Source of the DNA: Actinomycetota bacterium
GTDB lineage: Bacteria > Actinomycetota > Thermoleophilia > Solirubrobacterales > Solirubrobacteraceae
NCBI GenBank assembly: GCA_005788585.1
Contig: SYBY01000019.1
Span: 1-34,499 of the forward strand
Length of the DNA stretch: 34,499 nucleotides
Direction: 5' to 3'
Below, piece after piece: positions 1-8,054 of the stretch; position 1 is the stretch's first letter; each line of letters opens with the position of its first letter. Position numbers and translations under genes: made by a program. The notes beneath the pieces were generated by a model that saw only the letters and a program-made list of their open reading frames with translations, made no database searches and was not told the DNA's origin.

Positions 1-33
1 CTAAGCTGCCGCGAACTCGGGACCATCGTGTGA
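1..33 (+). CDS. Possible C-terminal end of an upstream gene (partial)
   Basis: Frame 1 is open from the window edge and ends at TGA (31-33), giving only ten residues (LSCRELGTIV). The stop lies just before, and partly within, the GAGGAGA ribosome site of the next gene. This would fit an upstream gene in the same operon. The fragment is too short to identify, and frame 3 is also open here, so this is only a plausible reading. Confidence 0.25.
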   Translation, partial: LSCRELGTIV

Positions 34-43
34 GGAGACAGGC

Positions 44-256
44 GTGCCGGAGATCGAAGCCCACATCACGGGCACGGTGTGGAAGATCGAGTGCCAGGTC
101 GGTGGCACCGTCAGCGAGGGCGACACGGTCGTGATCCTCGAATCCATGAAGATGGAGATGCCCGTCGAGGCGGAGGATGAGGGCACCGTGAAGGAGATCC
201 TCTGCGAGGAGGGCCAGAGCGTGAAGGAAGGCGACACGCTCGTCGTCCTGGAGTAG
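44..256 (+). CDS. Stand-alone biotin/lipoyl carrier protein (TB7.3-like)
   Basis: A 70-residue single-domain biotinyl carrier. The ESMKMEMP motif places the biotin-accepting lysine at K36, and the protein has the two symmetric halves of the biotinyl/lipoyl fold (G-x-V near the N-terminus, GTV and DTLVVLE near the end). Its size and layout match the small actinobacterial carriers such as mycobacterial TB7.3 rather than the longer BCCP of multisubunit acetyl-CoA carboxylase. The GTG start at 44 is supported by GAGGAGA at 32-38, five bases upstream. Biotin protein ligase should attach biotin to it, and it would then shuttle carboxyl groups in an acyl-CoA carboxylase. No carboxylase subunit is visible in the window, so its partner is unknown. 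Biotin synthesis genes lie about 5 kb downstream. Confidence 0.9.
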   Translation: MPEIEAHITGTVWKIECQVGGTVSEGDTVVILESMKMEMPVEAEDEGTVKEILCEEGQSVKEGDTLVVLE

Positions 257-299
257 CGCGCCGCGCCGGGGTCGGCGGTGGATTACCCTCCCGCCGACC

Positions 300-1085
300 A
301 TGCCGGGGCAACTCCGTGTCGACCGGCCGGCCGAAGGCGTCGTCCGGCTCACCTTTGCGAATCCCGCGAAGCGCAACGCGCTCGACCACGCGATTCTCGA
401 CGCCATCACCTCCGCGGTGGCCGAGCACGACGACGCCCGGTGCATCCTCCTGACGGGCGAGGGCGCGATGTTCTCCGCGGGCTACGACCTCTCCGACCTC
501 CCCGAGGACGGATTCGCCGCCGCGGCGGAGGAGCTCGTCGCCCACCCCTTCGCCGACGCGCTTGACGCGCTGGAGGGCACCGACGTGCCGACCGTCGCCG
601 CGCTGCCCGGTCACGCCATCGGCGGCGGCCTGGAGCTCGCGCTCGTCTGCGACTTCCGCGTCGCGGCCGACACGGCGAAGCTCGGAATGCCGCCCGCGAA
701 GCTCGGCCTCGTCTACTCGCACACGGGCCTGCGGCGGTTCATCGACGCGATCGGCATCAACCGCACGCGCGAGCTCTTCCTGCTGGGGCGGTACATCGAC
801 GCGACGACCGGCCTCGACTGGGGCCTGGTCAACCGCGTCGTTGACGCCGAGGAGGTCGAGACGACCGCCCTCTCCCTGGCCACGAAGCTCGCGGGCAACG
901 CCCCGCTGTCCCTGCGCGGCAACAAGCGGGTGCTGCGGGAGCTGCTGAAGGCCGAGCGCGAGCTGGACCCGGCGATCGAGCAGGAGCTCATCGACCTGCG
1001 CCACAGCTGCTTCGACAGCGAGGACTTCGCCGAGGGCGTCAAGGCGTTCGCCGAGAAGCGCCCGCCGCGCTGGCAGGGCCGGTAG
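300..1085 (+). CDS. Enoyl-CoA hydratase/isomerase (crotonase) family protein
   Basis: A 261-residue crotonase-fold protein that should act on an acyl-CoA thioester in the cytoplasm. It has the N-terminal NPAKRNALD motif (residues 21-29), the oxyanion-hole segment FSAGYDL (58-64) and the second signature GGGLELALVCDFR starting at G108. The first catalytic glutamate of hydratases corresponds to E112. The second (E164 in rat crotonase, in G-Q-P-E) aligns with P132 in GMPPAKLG. A classical hydratase mechanism is therefore doubtful, and an isomerase, hydrolase or other crotonase activity is possible. The ATG start lies 43 bp after the biotin carrier gene on the same strand, which suggests co-transcription. 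It runs towards the next gene, whose stop is 16 bp away. Confidence 0.9.
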   Translation: MPGQLRVDRPAEGVVRLTFANPAKRNALDHAILDAITSAVAEHDDARCILLTGEGAMFSAGYDLSDLPEDGFAAAAEELVAHPFADALDALEGTDVPTVAALPGHAIGGGLELALVCDFRVAADTAKLGMPPAKLGLVYSHTGLRRFIDAIGINRTRELFLLGRYIDATTGLDWGLVNRVVDAEEVETTALSLATKLAGNAPLSLRGNKRVLRELLKAERELDPAIEQELIDLRHSCFDSEDFAEGVKAFAEKRPPRWQGR

Positions 1086-1101
1086 CGGCCCCGGGCGGCG
1101 A

Positions 1102-3912
1102 TCAGCGCTTGAGCGTGATCGTCCGCGTTGCGGGCGGCCCGTCGCCCACGGCGACCCGCACGGTGAGGCGGATGCTGCGTGCCGACCGCAGCGCCTTGCG
1201 CGCCCTGGCGGTGAACCGTGCGGTGACCGTGGCGGACTTCCCGGCAGACACGCGCGTTGAGCCCGTCGCCACCGTCACGGCCTTGCCCTTCGAGAGCTTG
1301 AGGCGCTTCGCGGTCCGGCCGTCGAGCGTGACGCGTGCACGAGCAGTCCCGGCGAGCGGCGGTGTGATGCTCACACGAACGCCGCCGGTGAGCGCGGCGC
1401 GCAGCCGCGGCACGCGCGAGGTCGCGAGCTTCGGAGGCTTGACGGAGGGGCCCGTCTGCTTCGGTGGATCTCCCTGCGGCACGACAGGGACGTCCGGCGC
1501 GGGCCCCGCCCCCGGCCCAGGACGGATCCCGGGATCAGCAAGAGGAACGTCGGGGACAGGAGCCGGCGGCGCCGACGCCACGCCGAACGACCAGGCGCCC
1601 GCACGCGTGCTGCGGACGACGAGTTCGAGATCCCCGCCGCCGACGAGCCGGCGCGCCTCGACACACGGGTTTGGCGTCGCACCGTCGCCAGCGCAGGCCG
1701 GAACCAGTTCACCGTTGCGGAACGCAGAGACCGAGCCCAGACCGGCACCGCCCGTCAGGAGCGACGCGTCGAACCGGAACCGCAGCTGGAGCGGTACCTC
1801 CGGGATGGCGTCCGGCGCGACGGTGTCGAAGCTCAGGCCGAACGCGGTATAGCCGTTGGGCGCCGTTCCGCTGTTCGTGATGATCCGGACCCGCCCCTCG
1901 TTGAGCGTGCGCAGGCGCACACTTGCCGGCCGGCCTGGCGTCGGCAGGCTGTACTCCTCCGTACCGAGCGACTCTCCGCGGACGGCGTCGACGTCCAGCG
2001 GCGCCCGCGGAGCGACGACACGCACGAACCACCCGCCGGTGGAGACCTGCCGGGCGCCGCGGTCGTCGACCGCCTGGAACGAATACCGGTCCACCCCGGC
2101 GAAGCCTGCCGGCGCCTTGACGGCTGCGACCAGGTTCCCGTCCGCATCCGGCTTGAACGATCCGATCGTCACGTGGTCGGGCGCATCGATCGTCTCGACC
2201 TCCACCGGGTCGCCTTCAGGGTCGTCACAACGAACCTTGATTTCGGCGTCCTCCCCCGCGACGACGACGGGGCTGGTGCCGGCGCTCAAGCAGGTCGGCG
2301 GCGAATTGAACGATGGATGCCGCACGGTGAAAGACAGCGGCCACGCGCCTCCGACGGCGCCACGATCATCCGAGGCGCTCATCGTGAGCTGCGTGAACCC
2401 GGTGAAGCCCGAGGCGGGCGTGTAGATACCTTCTCTGGCAGCCGTCTCGCCGAGTTCCAGAAGGGCGGGCACGAGCGGCCCCACTGTCCCATGCGGCGAG
2501 GGATTCACCTGCATCGTGACCGGGTCACCCTCCGGGTCGGTGCATGCCGCCCGCACCGGCACCGTCGATCCGGCACGCACCACGAGGTCCGGCGGAGTCG
2601 TGATCGGTGAGCTGCTCGCCGGCCCCACGAGCCGGAGCGAGCACGTAGGCGGCTGGTTCGCGTCGGCCACCACGTTCAGCGACATCGTCAGCGTCCCGGT
2701 GCCCTCGACACCCAGGATGCGATACGTGAACGTGTCCGGTCCCGCGTATCCGGCGGCGGACGTGTACTCGAGCCGGCCTCCGACCACGCGGGCACTGCCA
2801 TGCGCCGGCTGGGAGATGAGCTCCGGCGCGCCGGGCTGCGGGAACACGCACTGCTGCGGCAGCACTGTCGTACCGGCGCGGACCGTGACGGTCGGCGGTG
2901 TCGGATGACAGGACGTCGCCGTCGCCAACACGGGCGGACCAACCTGCACCCCCACCGGATAGATGGGCGAGGCGGCGCCCAGTTCGTCACGTGCGCGGAC
3001 CGATAGGGAGTCGGCACCGGTGTAGTTGTCATCGGGCAGGTACGCGAAGGTTCGGCCGATGCCGAACGAGCCCCCGCGCGCAAGCCCGGCCGGTTCGGCC
3101 GCCCCGTGCGAAGGTGGCGCAACGATCTCGATCTCGATCTTGTCGTCCTCCGCGTCCTGGCAGGAGATGGCCAGCGTTCCCGGCGTATTGCGGACGACCT
3201 TGCCAGCGCTCGGCGCGGTGCACGTCGGCGGCGTGTTCGAGGCCGATGCCAGAACGTTGACCTTCAACGTCGCCGGGCTCGTGGTGCTGCGGCCGTCGCC
3301 GGCGACGACCGTGAACTGGTCGACGCCGCTGGCACCTGCCGCAGGGGTGTACGTGAACTCTCGTCCGGAGAACGTCGTGGCTCCGGTTGTCACGGCCCCC
3401 TGCGCGGGTGGCGTGGCAAGCGTGATGGTCAGCGGATCGCCGTCGGCGTCTGTACAGAACGCGGTCAGCACGCGGGACGCTCCGGGCCGCACGTTCGGCG
3501 GCGGCTGCGCGCCCCACGAGGAGCAGGTTGGCGGGGTGTTCGCGTCAGCGTCCACGGTCACCTGCTGGGTCGTCGGACCCGCCACACCGTCGGGAGTGGT
3601 GAGACCGTACGAGAACGAATCCGGCCCTTCGTAGCCCTGCGCCGGCAGGTAGCGCAGCTTGGGGTATGGATACCCCACGACGGACACCGTCCCGTAGTCC
3701 GGCGGGTCGATGACCGCGAAGACTCCTGCCCATCCGGCGGAGTCGACATACGGTCCGCAGGTGGGCGTCAGCGGCGTGATGTGGTCCGCCCGGACCGTCG
3801 CCGCCGGAGGGGTCGTGCACGTCGGCGGCGCCGCGACGGCAGGCGCGAAACCTGCGGTCAGCAGGGCGATCACCGCGATCGCGAGGGCAAGAACGGGGCG
3901 AAGAGGCGTCAT
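1102..3912 (-). CDS. Large secreted protein with six PPTC-type Ig/cadherin-like repeats
   Basis: A 936-residue exported protein. I chose the ATG at 3912 because it begins a good Sec signal peptide (MTPLRP, a hydrophobic stretch, cleavage near AVAA about residue 27). The longer open frame upstream would run into the divergent reductase gene. The mature protein holds about six repeats of 90-110 residues. Most start with a PPTC motif and carry a second cysteine in C-x-D-x-(D/E)-GDP, then G-x-x-x-(F/Y)-x-Y-x-P and a D(R/G)G-type end. These resemble bacterial Ig-like, cadherin-like or tandem-95 modules found in surface and adhesion proteins. A jelly-roll-like region (about 640-790), a Pro/Gly-rich linker and a basic beta-rich C-terminal domain rich in Arg and Lys follow. 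The C-terminal module style is common in Solirubrobacterales secreted proteins, from memory. No catalytic motif is seen; ligand unknown. Confidence 0.85.
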   Translation of the reverse strand: MTPLRPVLALAIAVIALLTAGFAPAVAAPPTCTTPPAATVRADHITPLTPTCGPYVDSAGWAGVFAVIDPPDYGTVSVVGYPYPKLRYLPAQGYEGPDSFSYGLTTPDGVAGPTTQQVTVDADANTPPTCSSWGAQPPPNVRPGASRVLTAFCTDADGDPLTITLATPPAQGAVTTGATTFSGREFTYTPAAGASGVDQFTVVAGDGRSTTSPATLKVNVLASASNTPPTCTAPSAGKVVRNTPGTLAISCQDAEDDKIEIEIVAPPSHGAAEPAGLARGGSFGIGRTFAYLPDDNYTGADSLSVRARDELGAASPIYPVGVQVGPPVLATATSCHPTPPTVTVRAGTTVLPQQCVFPQPGAPELISQPAHGSARVVGGRLEYTSAAGYAGPDTFTYRILGVEGTGTLTMSLNVVADANQPPTCSLRLVGPASSSPITTPPDLVVRAGSTVPVRAACTDPEGDPVTMQVNPSPHGTVGPLVPALLELGETAAREGIYTPASGFTGFTQLTMSASDDRGAVGGAWPLSFTVRHPSFNSPPTCLSAGTSPVVVAGEDAEIKVRCDDPEGDPVEVETIDAPDHVTIGSFKPDADGNLVAAVKAPAGFAGVDRYSFQAVDDRGARQVSTGGWFVRVVAPRAPLDVDAVRGESLGTEEYSLPTPGRPASVRLRTLNEGRVRIITNSGTAPNGYTAFGLSFDTVAPDAIPEVPLQLRFRFDASLLTGGAGLGSVSAFRNGELVPACAGDGATPNPCVEARRLVGGGDLELVVRSTRAGAWSFGVASAPPAPVPDVPLADPGIRPGPGAGPAPDVPVVPQGDPPKQTGPSVKPPKLATSRVPRLRAALTGGVRVSITPPLAGTARARVTLDGRTAKRLKLSKGKAVTVATGSTRVSAGKSATVTARFTARARKALRSARSIRLTVRVAVGDGPPATRTITLKR

Positions 3913-4037
3913 CGGGACGCGGGATCGTACACGCTCATACGCCCCAATGGTCAGGAATTTGTGAACATGGACGCCAACGCCTCGGGAGGTCCACCGTCCA
4001 TGTCCAATACCGTCCCCCGGACCGACCCCGGAGACCC

Positions 4038-4970
4038 ATGCCGACCATCCCCCACACCGACCTCGACGTCTCCCCGCTGTGCCTCGGCGGCAACGTCTTC
4101 GGCTGGACGGCAGACGCCGCACAGTCCCATGCCGTCCTCGACGCGTACGCCGACGCGGGCGGGAACTTCATCGACACCGCCGACGTGTACTCCCAGTGGG
4201 TCCCCGGCAACGAAGGCGGCGAGTCCGAGACGATCATCGGCGACTGGCTCGCCGGCCGCCCCGACCGCGACCGGTTCGTCGTCGCCACGAAGGTCGGCCA
4301 GCTCCACGGGCTCCACGGCCTGTCGGCGAGCACCGTCCGCACCGCGGTCGAGGGGTCGCTGCGGCGGCTGCGCACCGACCAGATCGACCTCTACTGGGCG
4401 CACATCGACGATCACGCCACCCCGCTGACCGAGACGCTCGGCGTCTTCCACGACCTCATCACCGAGGGCAAGGTGCGGTATATCGGCGCGTCGAACATCA
4501 GCGGCCTGCGGCTCGCCGAAGCCCTGGAGGACGCCGACCGCCACCAGCTCACCCGTTACGTCGCGGTGCAGCCGCACTACAACCTGCTCGAGCGCGACTT
4601 CGAGCGGCGCGACCGCGACATCGTGGCGCGAGAACAGCTCGCGACGGTCCCCTACTACGGGCTCGCGTCCGGGTTCCTCACCGGCAAGTACCGGCCCGGC
4701 GCGACGCCCGGCGAGAGCGCTCGCGGCGGGGGCGCCGCCAAGCTGCTCGACGACGACCGGGCGGTCCGTGCGCTCGGCGTGCTCGACGAGGTCGCCGCGA
4801 CCCACGGCACGACGGTCGCGGCGGTCGCCCTCGCCTGGCTCGCCGCGCAGCCGACCGTCTGCTCGCCGATCGCGAGCGCGCGGACCGTCGAGCAGCTCAC
4901 GGAGCTCCTGCCGATGCAGGAGCTCCGCCTGACACTGAACGAGATCGCGCGGCTGGACGCGATCTCGTAG
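4038..4970 (+). CDS. Aldo/keto reductase
   Basis: A 310-residue NADPH-dependent aldo/keto reductase of TIM-barrel fold. The full catalytic tetrad is visible: D46 and Y51 in NFIDTADVY, K85 in VVATKVG and H122 in DLYWAHIDDH. The C-terminal part has the usual nucleotide-binding strand (VCSPIASARTVEQLTELL). The overall pattern recalls YajO and general-stress-type AKRs with open-chain carbonyl substrates; the real substrate cannot be told. The ATG at 4038 is preceded by GGAG at 4030-4033. The gene is divergent from the large secreted protein (125 bp apart) and convergent with the lipoprotein gene (7 bp between stops). Confidence 0.93.
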   Translation: MPTIPHTDLDVSPLCLGGNVFGWTADAAQSHAVLDAYADAGGNFIDTADVYSQWVPGNEGGESETIIGDWLAGRPDRDRFVVATKVGQLHGLHGLSASTVRTAVEGSLRRLRTDQIDLYWAHIDDHATPLTETLGVFHDLITEGKVRYIGASNISGLRLAEALEDADRHQLTRYVAVQPHYNLLERDFERRDRDIVAREQLATVPYYGLASGFLTGKYRPGATPGESARGGGAAKLLDDDRAVRALGVLDEVAATHGTTVAAVALAWLAAQPTVCSPIASARTVEQLTELLPMQELRLTLNEIARLDAIS

Positions 4971-4977
4971 CGGCGAG

Positions 4978-5343
4978 CTACGGCGTCGCGTTCTCCAGGT
5001 CCTTCTTGGCCTGGTCGAGCGCGTCCTGAGCCTCGTCCGGCACGCCGGTCTGCTCCTTCGCCGCGTCGATCGCGGTCGTGGCGGCCTCGTTGACCGATTC
5101 CTGCACCGTGCTGGCCTTGTCCTGCAGCTCCTCCGCGGCCTCCTCAGGCGTCTTCTCGCCGCTCTGGACCTGCTCGGCCGTGGTCTTGGCCTCTTCGGCG
5201 AGCTGCGTGGCCTGCGTCTGGATCTTCTCGCCCTGCTCCTGCAGTGCATCGGAGGCGTCGTCGCCGCCGCAGGCGCCGAGCGCCAGGGCGGAGGCCGCGG
5301 CGGCGGCGAGGATGAGGGGACGGAACTTCGTGGCAGTGGGCAT
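4978..5343 (-). CDS. Small helical lipoprotein, function unknown
   Basis: A 121-residue putative lipoprotein. The ATG at 5343 is chosen because AGGAGA (5351-5356, minus strand) sits seven bases upstream and because it opens a lipoprotein signal peptide ending in LALGAC with the lipid-accepting cysteine at C25. The mature part is short and nearly all Ala, Glu, Gln, Lys and Thr. It is predicted to be long amphipathic helix or coiled coil (for example KIQTQATQLAEEAKTTAEQV) with no enzymatic motif. It should be anchored to the outer face of the cytoplasmic membrane. It is divergent from bioB across about 150 bp. I do not recognise a specific family. Confidence 0.8.
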   Translation of the reverse strand: MPTATKFRPLILAAAAASALALGACGGDDASDALQEQGEKIQTQATQLAEEAKTTAEQVQSGEKTPEEAAEELQDKASTVQESVNEAATTAIDAAKEQTGVPDEAQDALDQAKKDLENATP

Positions 5344-5495
5344 CTGGATGTCTCCTGTGTAGCGCGACGTCTCTCGCGCGGGGCGTGCGCAGCCTACGGT
5401 TTCGCGGGCCCGCAACTCAACGTGTCACCCCCGCAACGCCCGAGCCCCCGGCGACTTACGCGGGAGCGTCCGGTCCGCCGCCTACCTTTGCGGCC

Positions 5496-6662
5496 ATGCC
5501 GCCGCTGATCACCCGCGAGGAAGCGCTCGAACTCGGAGCGCTCACCGACCCGAAGGACATCGAAGCGCTGGTCGAGCGCGCCTGGGCCGCCCGTGTGGAG
5601 CATTTCGGCGACAGCACCGACATGTGCTCGCTCGTCAACGCGAAGTCCGGCGGATGCGCCGAGGACTGCGGCTTCTGCGCCCAGTCGCGCTTCGCCGAGG
5701 CCGAGACGCCCATGCACGCGATGATGGAGCCCGAGCAGATCCTCGAGCACGCCAAGGCGGCCGAGGCGGCGGGCGCGCACCGGTTCTGCATGGTCACGCA
5801 GGGCCAGGGACTGTCCAAGCGCGACTTCGACAAGCTGCTCGAGGGCGCACGGCTCGTCTCCGAGAACACGAACCTCAAGCGCTGCGCCTCGATCGGCCAC
5901 ATGAGCGTCGCCCGTGCGACCCAGCTCAAAGAGGCCGGGATCCAGCGCGTGCACCACAACGTGGAGACCGCCAAGTCGTACTACGACGAGGTCACCACGA
6001 CGGTCCGCTACGAGGGTCGGCTGCGCACCATCGACGCCGTCAAGCAGGCGGGCCTCGAGACCTGCGTCGGCGGCATCCTCAACCTGGGCGAGACGAACGC
6101 GCAGCGGGTCGAGATGGCCTTCGAGCTCGCCGAGATCAACCCGACCTCGGTGCCCATCAACCTGCTGAACCCGCGCGCCGGCACCAAGTTCGGCGACCGC
6201 GAGTACCTCGATCCGTGGGAGGCCGTGCAGTGGGTGGCGATCTTCCGCCTCATCCTGCCCGACGCCCTCTTCCGCCTGTGTGGCGGGCGCACCGAGAACC
6301 TCAAGGAGCTCCAGCCGCTCGCCGTCAAGGCGGGCGTCAACGGCGTGATGATGGGGAACTTCCTCACCACGCTCGGCAACACGCCCGAGGAGGACCGGGC
6401 GATGTTCGAGGACCTCGGGCTGAACATCGCCCGCCAAGACGACAACGGGGCGAACCCCCGGCCGGACAACCGCTCCGGATGGCTCGAGGGCCGCACGCCC
6501 GACCCGGTCGGCGAGTACCTCGACGCGGCGACGCCCGCGGGCGAGGTCGACCTCCAGGTCCGCCTCTGGGATCCGTCGACCCAGCTTCGCTTCGCGAAAC
6601 AGCGCCGCGTGCCGCCCAGGCCGGATGGCGCGCCCAACCGCGTGCCGGCCCAGGCCGGCTGA
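5496..6662 (+). CDS. bioB: Biotin synthase BioB
   Basis: Radical-SAM enzyme inserting sulfur into dethiobiotin, the last step of biotin synthesis; 388 residues. The SAM cluster motif CxxxCxxC is C54, C58 and C61 (GGCAEDCGFC). Ligands of the auxiliary sulfur-donating [2Fe-2S] cluster are all present by eye alignment to E. coli: C98 (RFCMV), C130 (KRCAS), C190 (ETCVGG) and the arginine of FRLCGGR (R260). The VETAKSYYDEV and VPINLLNPRAGT segments are typical. The ATG at 5496 is preferred over an upstream in-frame start because the conserved region begins just after it. A C-terminal tail of about 50 residues (ending PPRPDGAPNRVPAQAG) exceeds the usual length of about 320-350. It heads a bioB-bioF-bioD operon. 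Confidence 0.95.
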   Translation: MPPLITREEALELGALTDPKDIEALVERAWAARVEHFGDSTDMCSLVNAKSGGCAEDCGFCAQSRFAEAETPMHAMMEPEQILEHAKAAEAAGAHRFCMVTQGQGLSKRDFDKLLEGARLVSENTNLKRCASIGHMSVARATQLKEAGIQRVHHNVETAKSYYDEVTTTVRYEGRLRTIDAVKQAGLETCVGGILNLGETNAQRVEMAFELAEINPTSVPINLLNPRAGTKFGDREYLDPWEAVQWVAIFRLILPDALFRLCGGRTENLKELQPLAVKAGVNGVMMGNFLTTLGNTPEEDRAMFEDLGLNIARQDDNGANPRPDNRSGWLEGRTPDPVGEYLDAATPAGEVDLQVRLWDPSTQLRFAKQRRVPPRPDGAPNRVPAQAG

Positions 6663-6692
6663 GCGCAGGATTCACCGGGGAGGACTCCTGAC

Positions 6693-8033
6693 GTGACCGA
6701 GATCCAAGAGCGACTGGACGAGCTCAAGGAGCTCGGCCTGTACCGGCGCATGCGGCTCGTCAGCGGGCCGCAGGGTCCGCGCGTGGTGCTGGACGGCAAG
6801 CCGGTCCTCCTGCTGTGCTCCAACAACTACCTGGGCCTGGCCGACCACCCGCGGGTGCGCGAAGCCGCAGCCGATGCCGCCATGCGCTGGGGTGTCGGCG
6901 CAGGCGCGTCCCGGCTGGTCAGCGGCACGATGACGGTGCACCGCCGGCTCGAGGAGTCGCTCGCGATGTTCAAGGGCACCGAGTCTGCGCTCCTGTTCGG
7001 GTCGGGCTACCTCGCGAACACGGGCGTCGTCAGCGCCCTGGGCGGAGCCGGCACGACGATCTTCAGCGATGAGCTCAACCACGCGTCGCTCATCGACGGC
7101 TGCCGGCTGGCCCGCGGCGAGACCTTCGTCTACGGCCACTGCGACCTCGACCACCTCGAATGGGGTCTCCAGCAGGCCGTCCGCGACGGGGACGGGCGCC
7201 GCGGGCGCTGCCGTCCGCCGCTCATCGTCACCGACAGTGTCTTCTCGATGGACGGCGACATCGCGCCGCTGGAGGGCATCGTCGAGCTCGCCGAGCACTA
7301 CGGCGCGCGCGTCGTCGTCGACGAGGCGCACGGCACGGGCTGCATGGGCCCCGACGGCCGGGGCGCCATTGCCGAGGCGGGCCTGGAGGGCCAGATCGAC
7401 GTGGTCGTCGGCACGCTGGGCAAGGCGCTCGGGTCCTACGGCGCGTTCGCCGCGTGTGACGCGCAGATGGCGGCATACCTGACGAACACGGCACGCTCGC
7501 TGATCTTCTCGACCGCGCCGCCGCCGCCCGCAGTCGCCGGCGCGATGGCGGCGCTCGACCTGCTCTTCGAGCAGCCCCGCCGCGTCGAGCGGCTGCAGAG
7601 CAACGCCGCGGTGCTGCGCGACGCGCTGGCCCAGGAGGGCTTCGACGTCGAGGGCTCGACGACGCAGATCGTGCCGCTCGTCGTCGGAGACGCCTCCACC
7701 GCGATGCGCGTCTGCGAGGCCGCCCTCGATCGGGGCGTGTTCGCCCAGGCGATCCGGCCGCCGACGGTGCCCGAGGGCACGTCGCGCCTGCGCCTCGCCG
7801 TCATGGCGTCGCACACGAAGGACGAGCTGCGCGAGGCCGCGCGGGTCCTCGGCAAGGCCGCGATGGCCGCGGGGTGGCGTCCGTCCGTAGGCAGGCCGGT
7901 GGCATCCGGTCAGACCCTCGCGACCGAGGACGCCGCAGGCTCCTCCGCCCACCAGGCCGCCGACGCCCCGCCCCCGCCGCGCGCGGGCGGCGTCTTCGAC
8001 CAGCAGGCCGAGTCCATCGCACGCGCGGCGTAG
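6693..8033 (+). CDS. bioF: 8-amino-7-oxononanoate synthase BioF (alpha-oxoamine synthase)
   Basis: PLP enzyme that condenses pimeloyl-ACP or pimeloyl-CoA with alanine; 446 residues. Visible signatures are LLCSNNYLGL, FSDELNHASLIDG, TDSVFSMDGD, VVVDEAHGTG (PLP-nitrogen aspartate D210) and VGTLGKALGSYG with the Schiff-base lysine K244. The fold-type I core ends near residue 390. A Pro/Ala/Gly-rich tail of about 50 residues follows that is absent from the E. coli enzyme (384 residues). The GTG at 6693 is supported by GGGGAGGA at 6677-6684. It starts 30 bp after bioB and ends 21 bp before bioD. The family also includes glycine C-acetyltransferase, but the bio operon context favours BioF. Confidence 0.93.
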   Translation: MTEIQERLDELKELGLYRRMRLVSGPQGPRVVLDGKPVLLLCSNNYLGLADHPRVREAAADAAMRWGVGAGASRLVSGTMTVHRRLEESLAMFKGTESALLFGSGYLANTGVVSALGGAGTTIFSDELNHASLIDGCRLARGETFVYGHCDLDHLEWGLQQAVRDGDGRRGRCRPPLIVTDSVFSMDGDIAPLEGIVELAEHYGARVVVDEAHGTGCMGPDGRGAIAEAGLEGQIDVVVGTLGKALGSYGAFAACDAQMAAYLTNTARSLIFSTAPPPPAVAGAMAALDLLFEQPRRVERLQSNAAVLRDALAQEGFDVEGSTTQIVPLVVGDASTAMRVCEAALDRGVFAQAIRPPTVPEGTSRLRLAVMASHTKDELREAARVLGKAAMAAGWRPSVGRPVASGQTLATEDAAGSSAHQAADAPPPPRAGGVFDQQAESIARAA

Positions 8034-8054
8034 CCCGGCCACACGCCGCCGTCC

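Noticed and set aside
3913..4122. N-terminal extension of the large secreted protein up to 4122
   Set aside because: It would overlap the reductase gene start and bury the signal peptide; the start at 3912 fits export.
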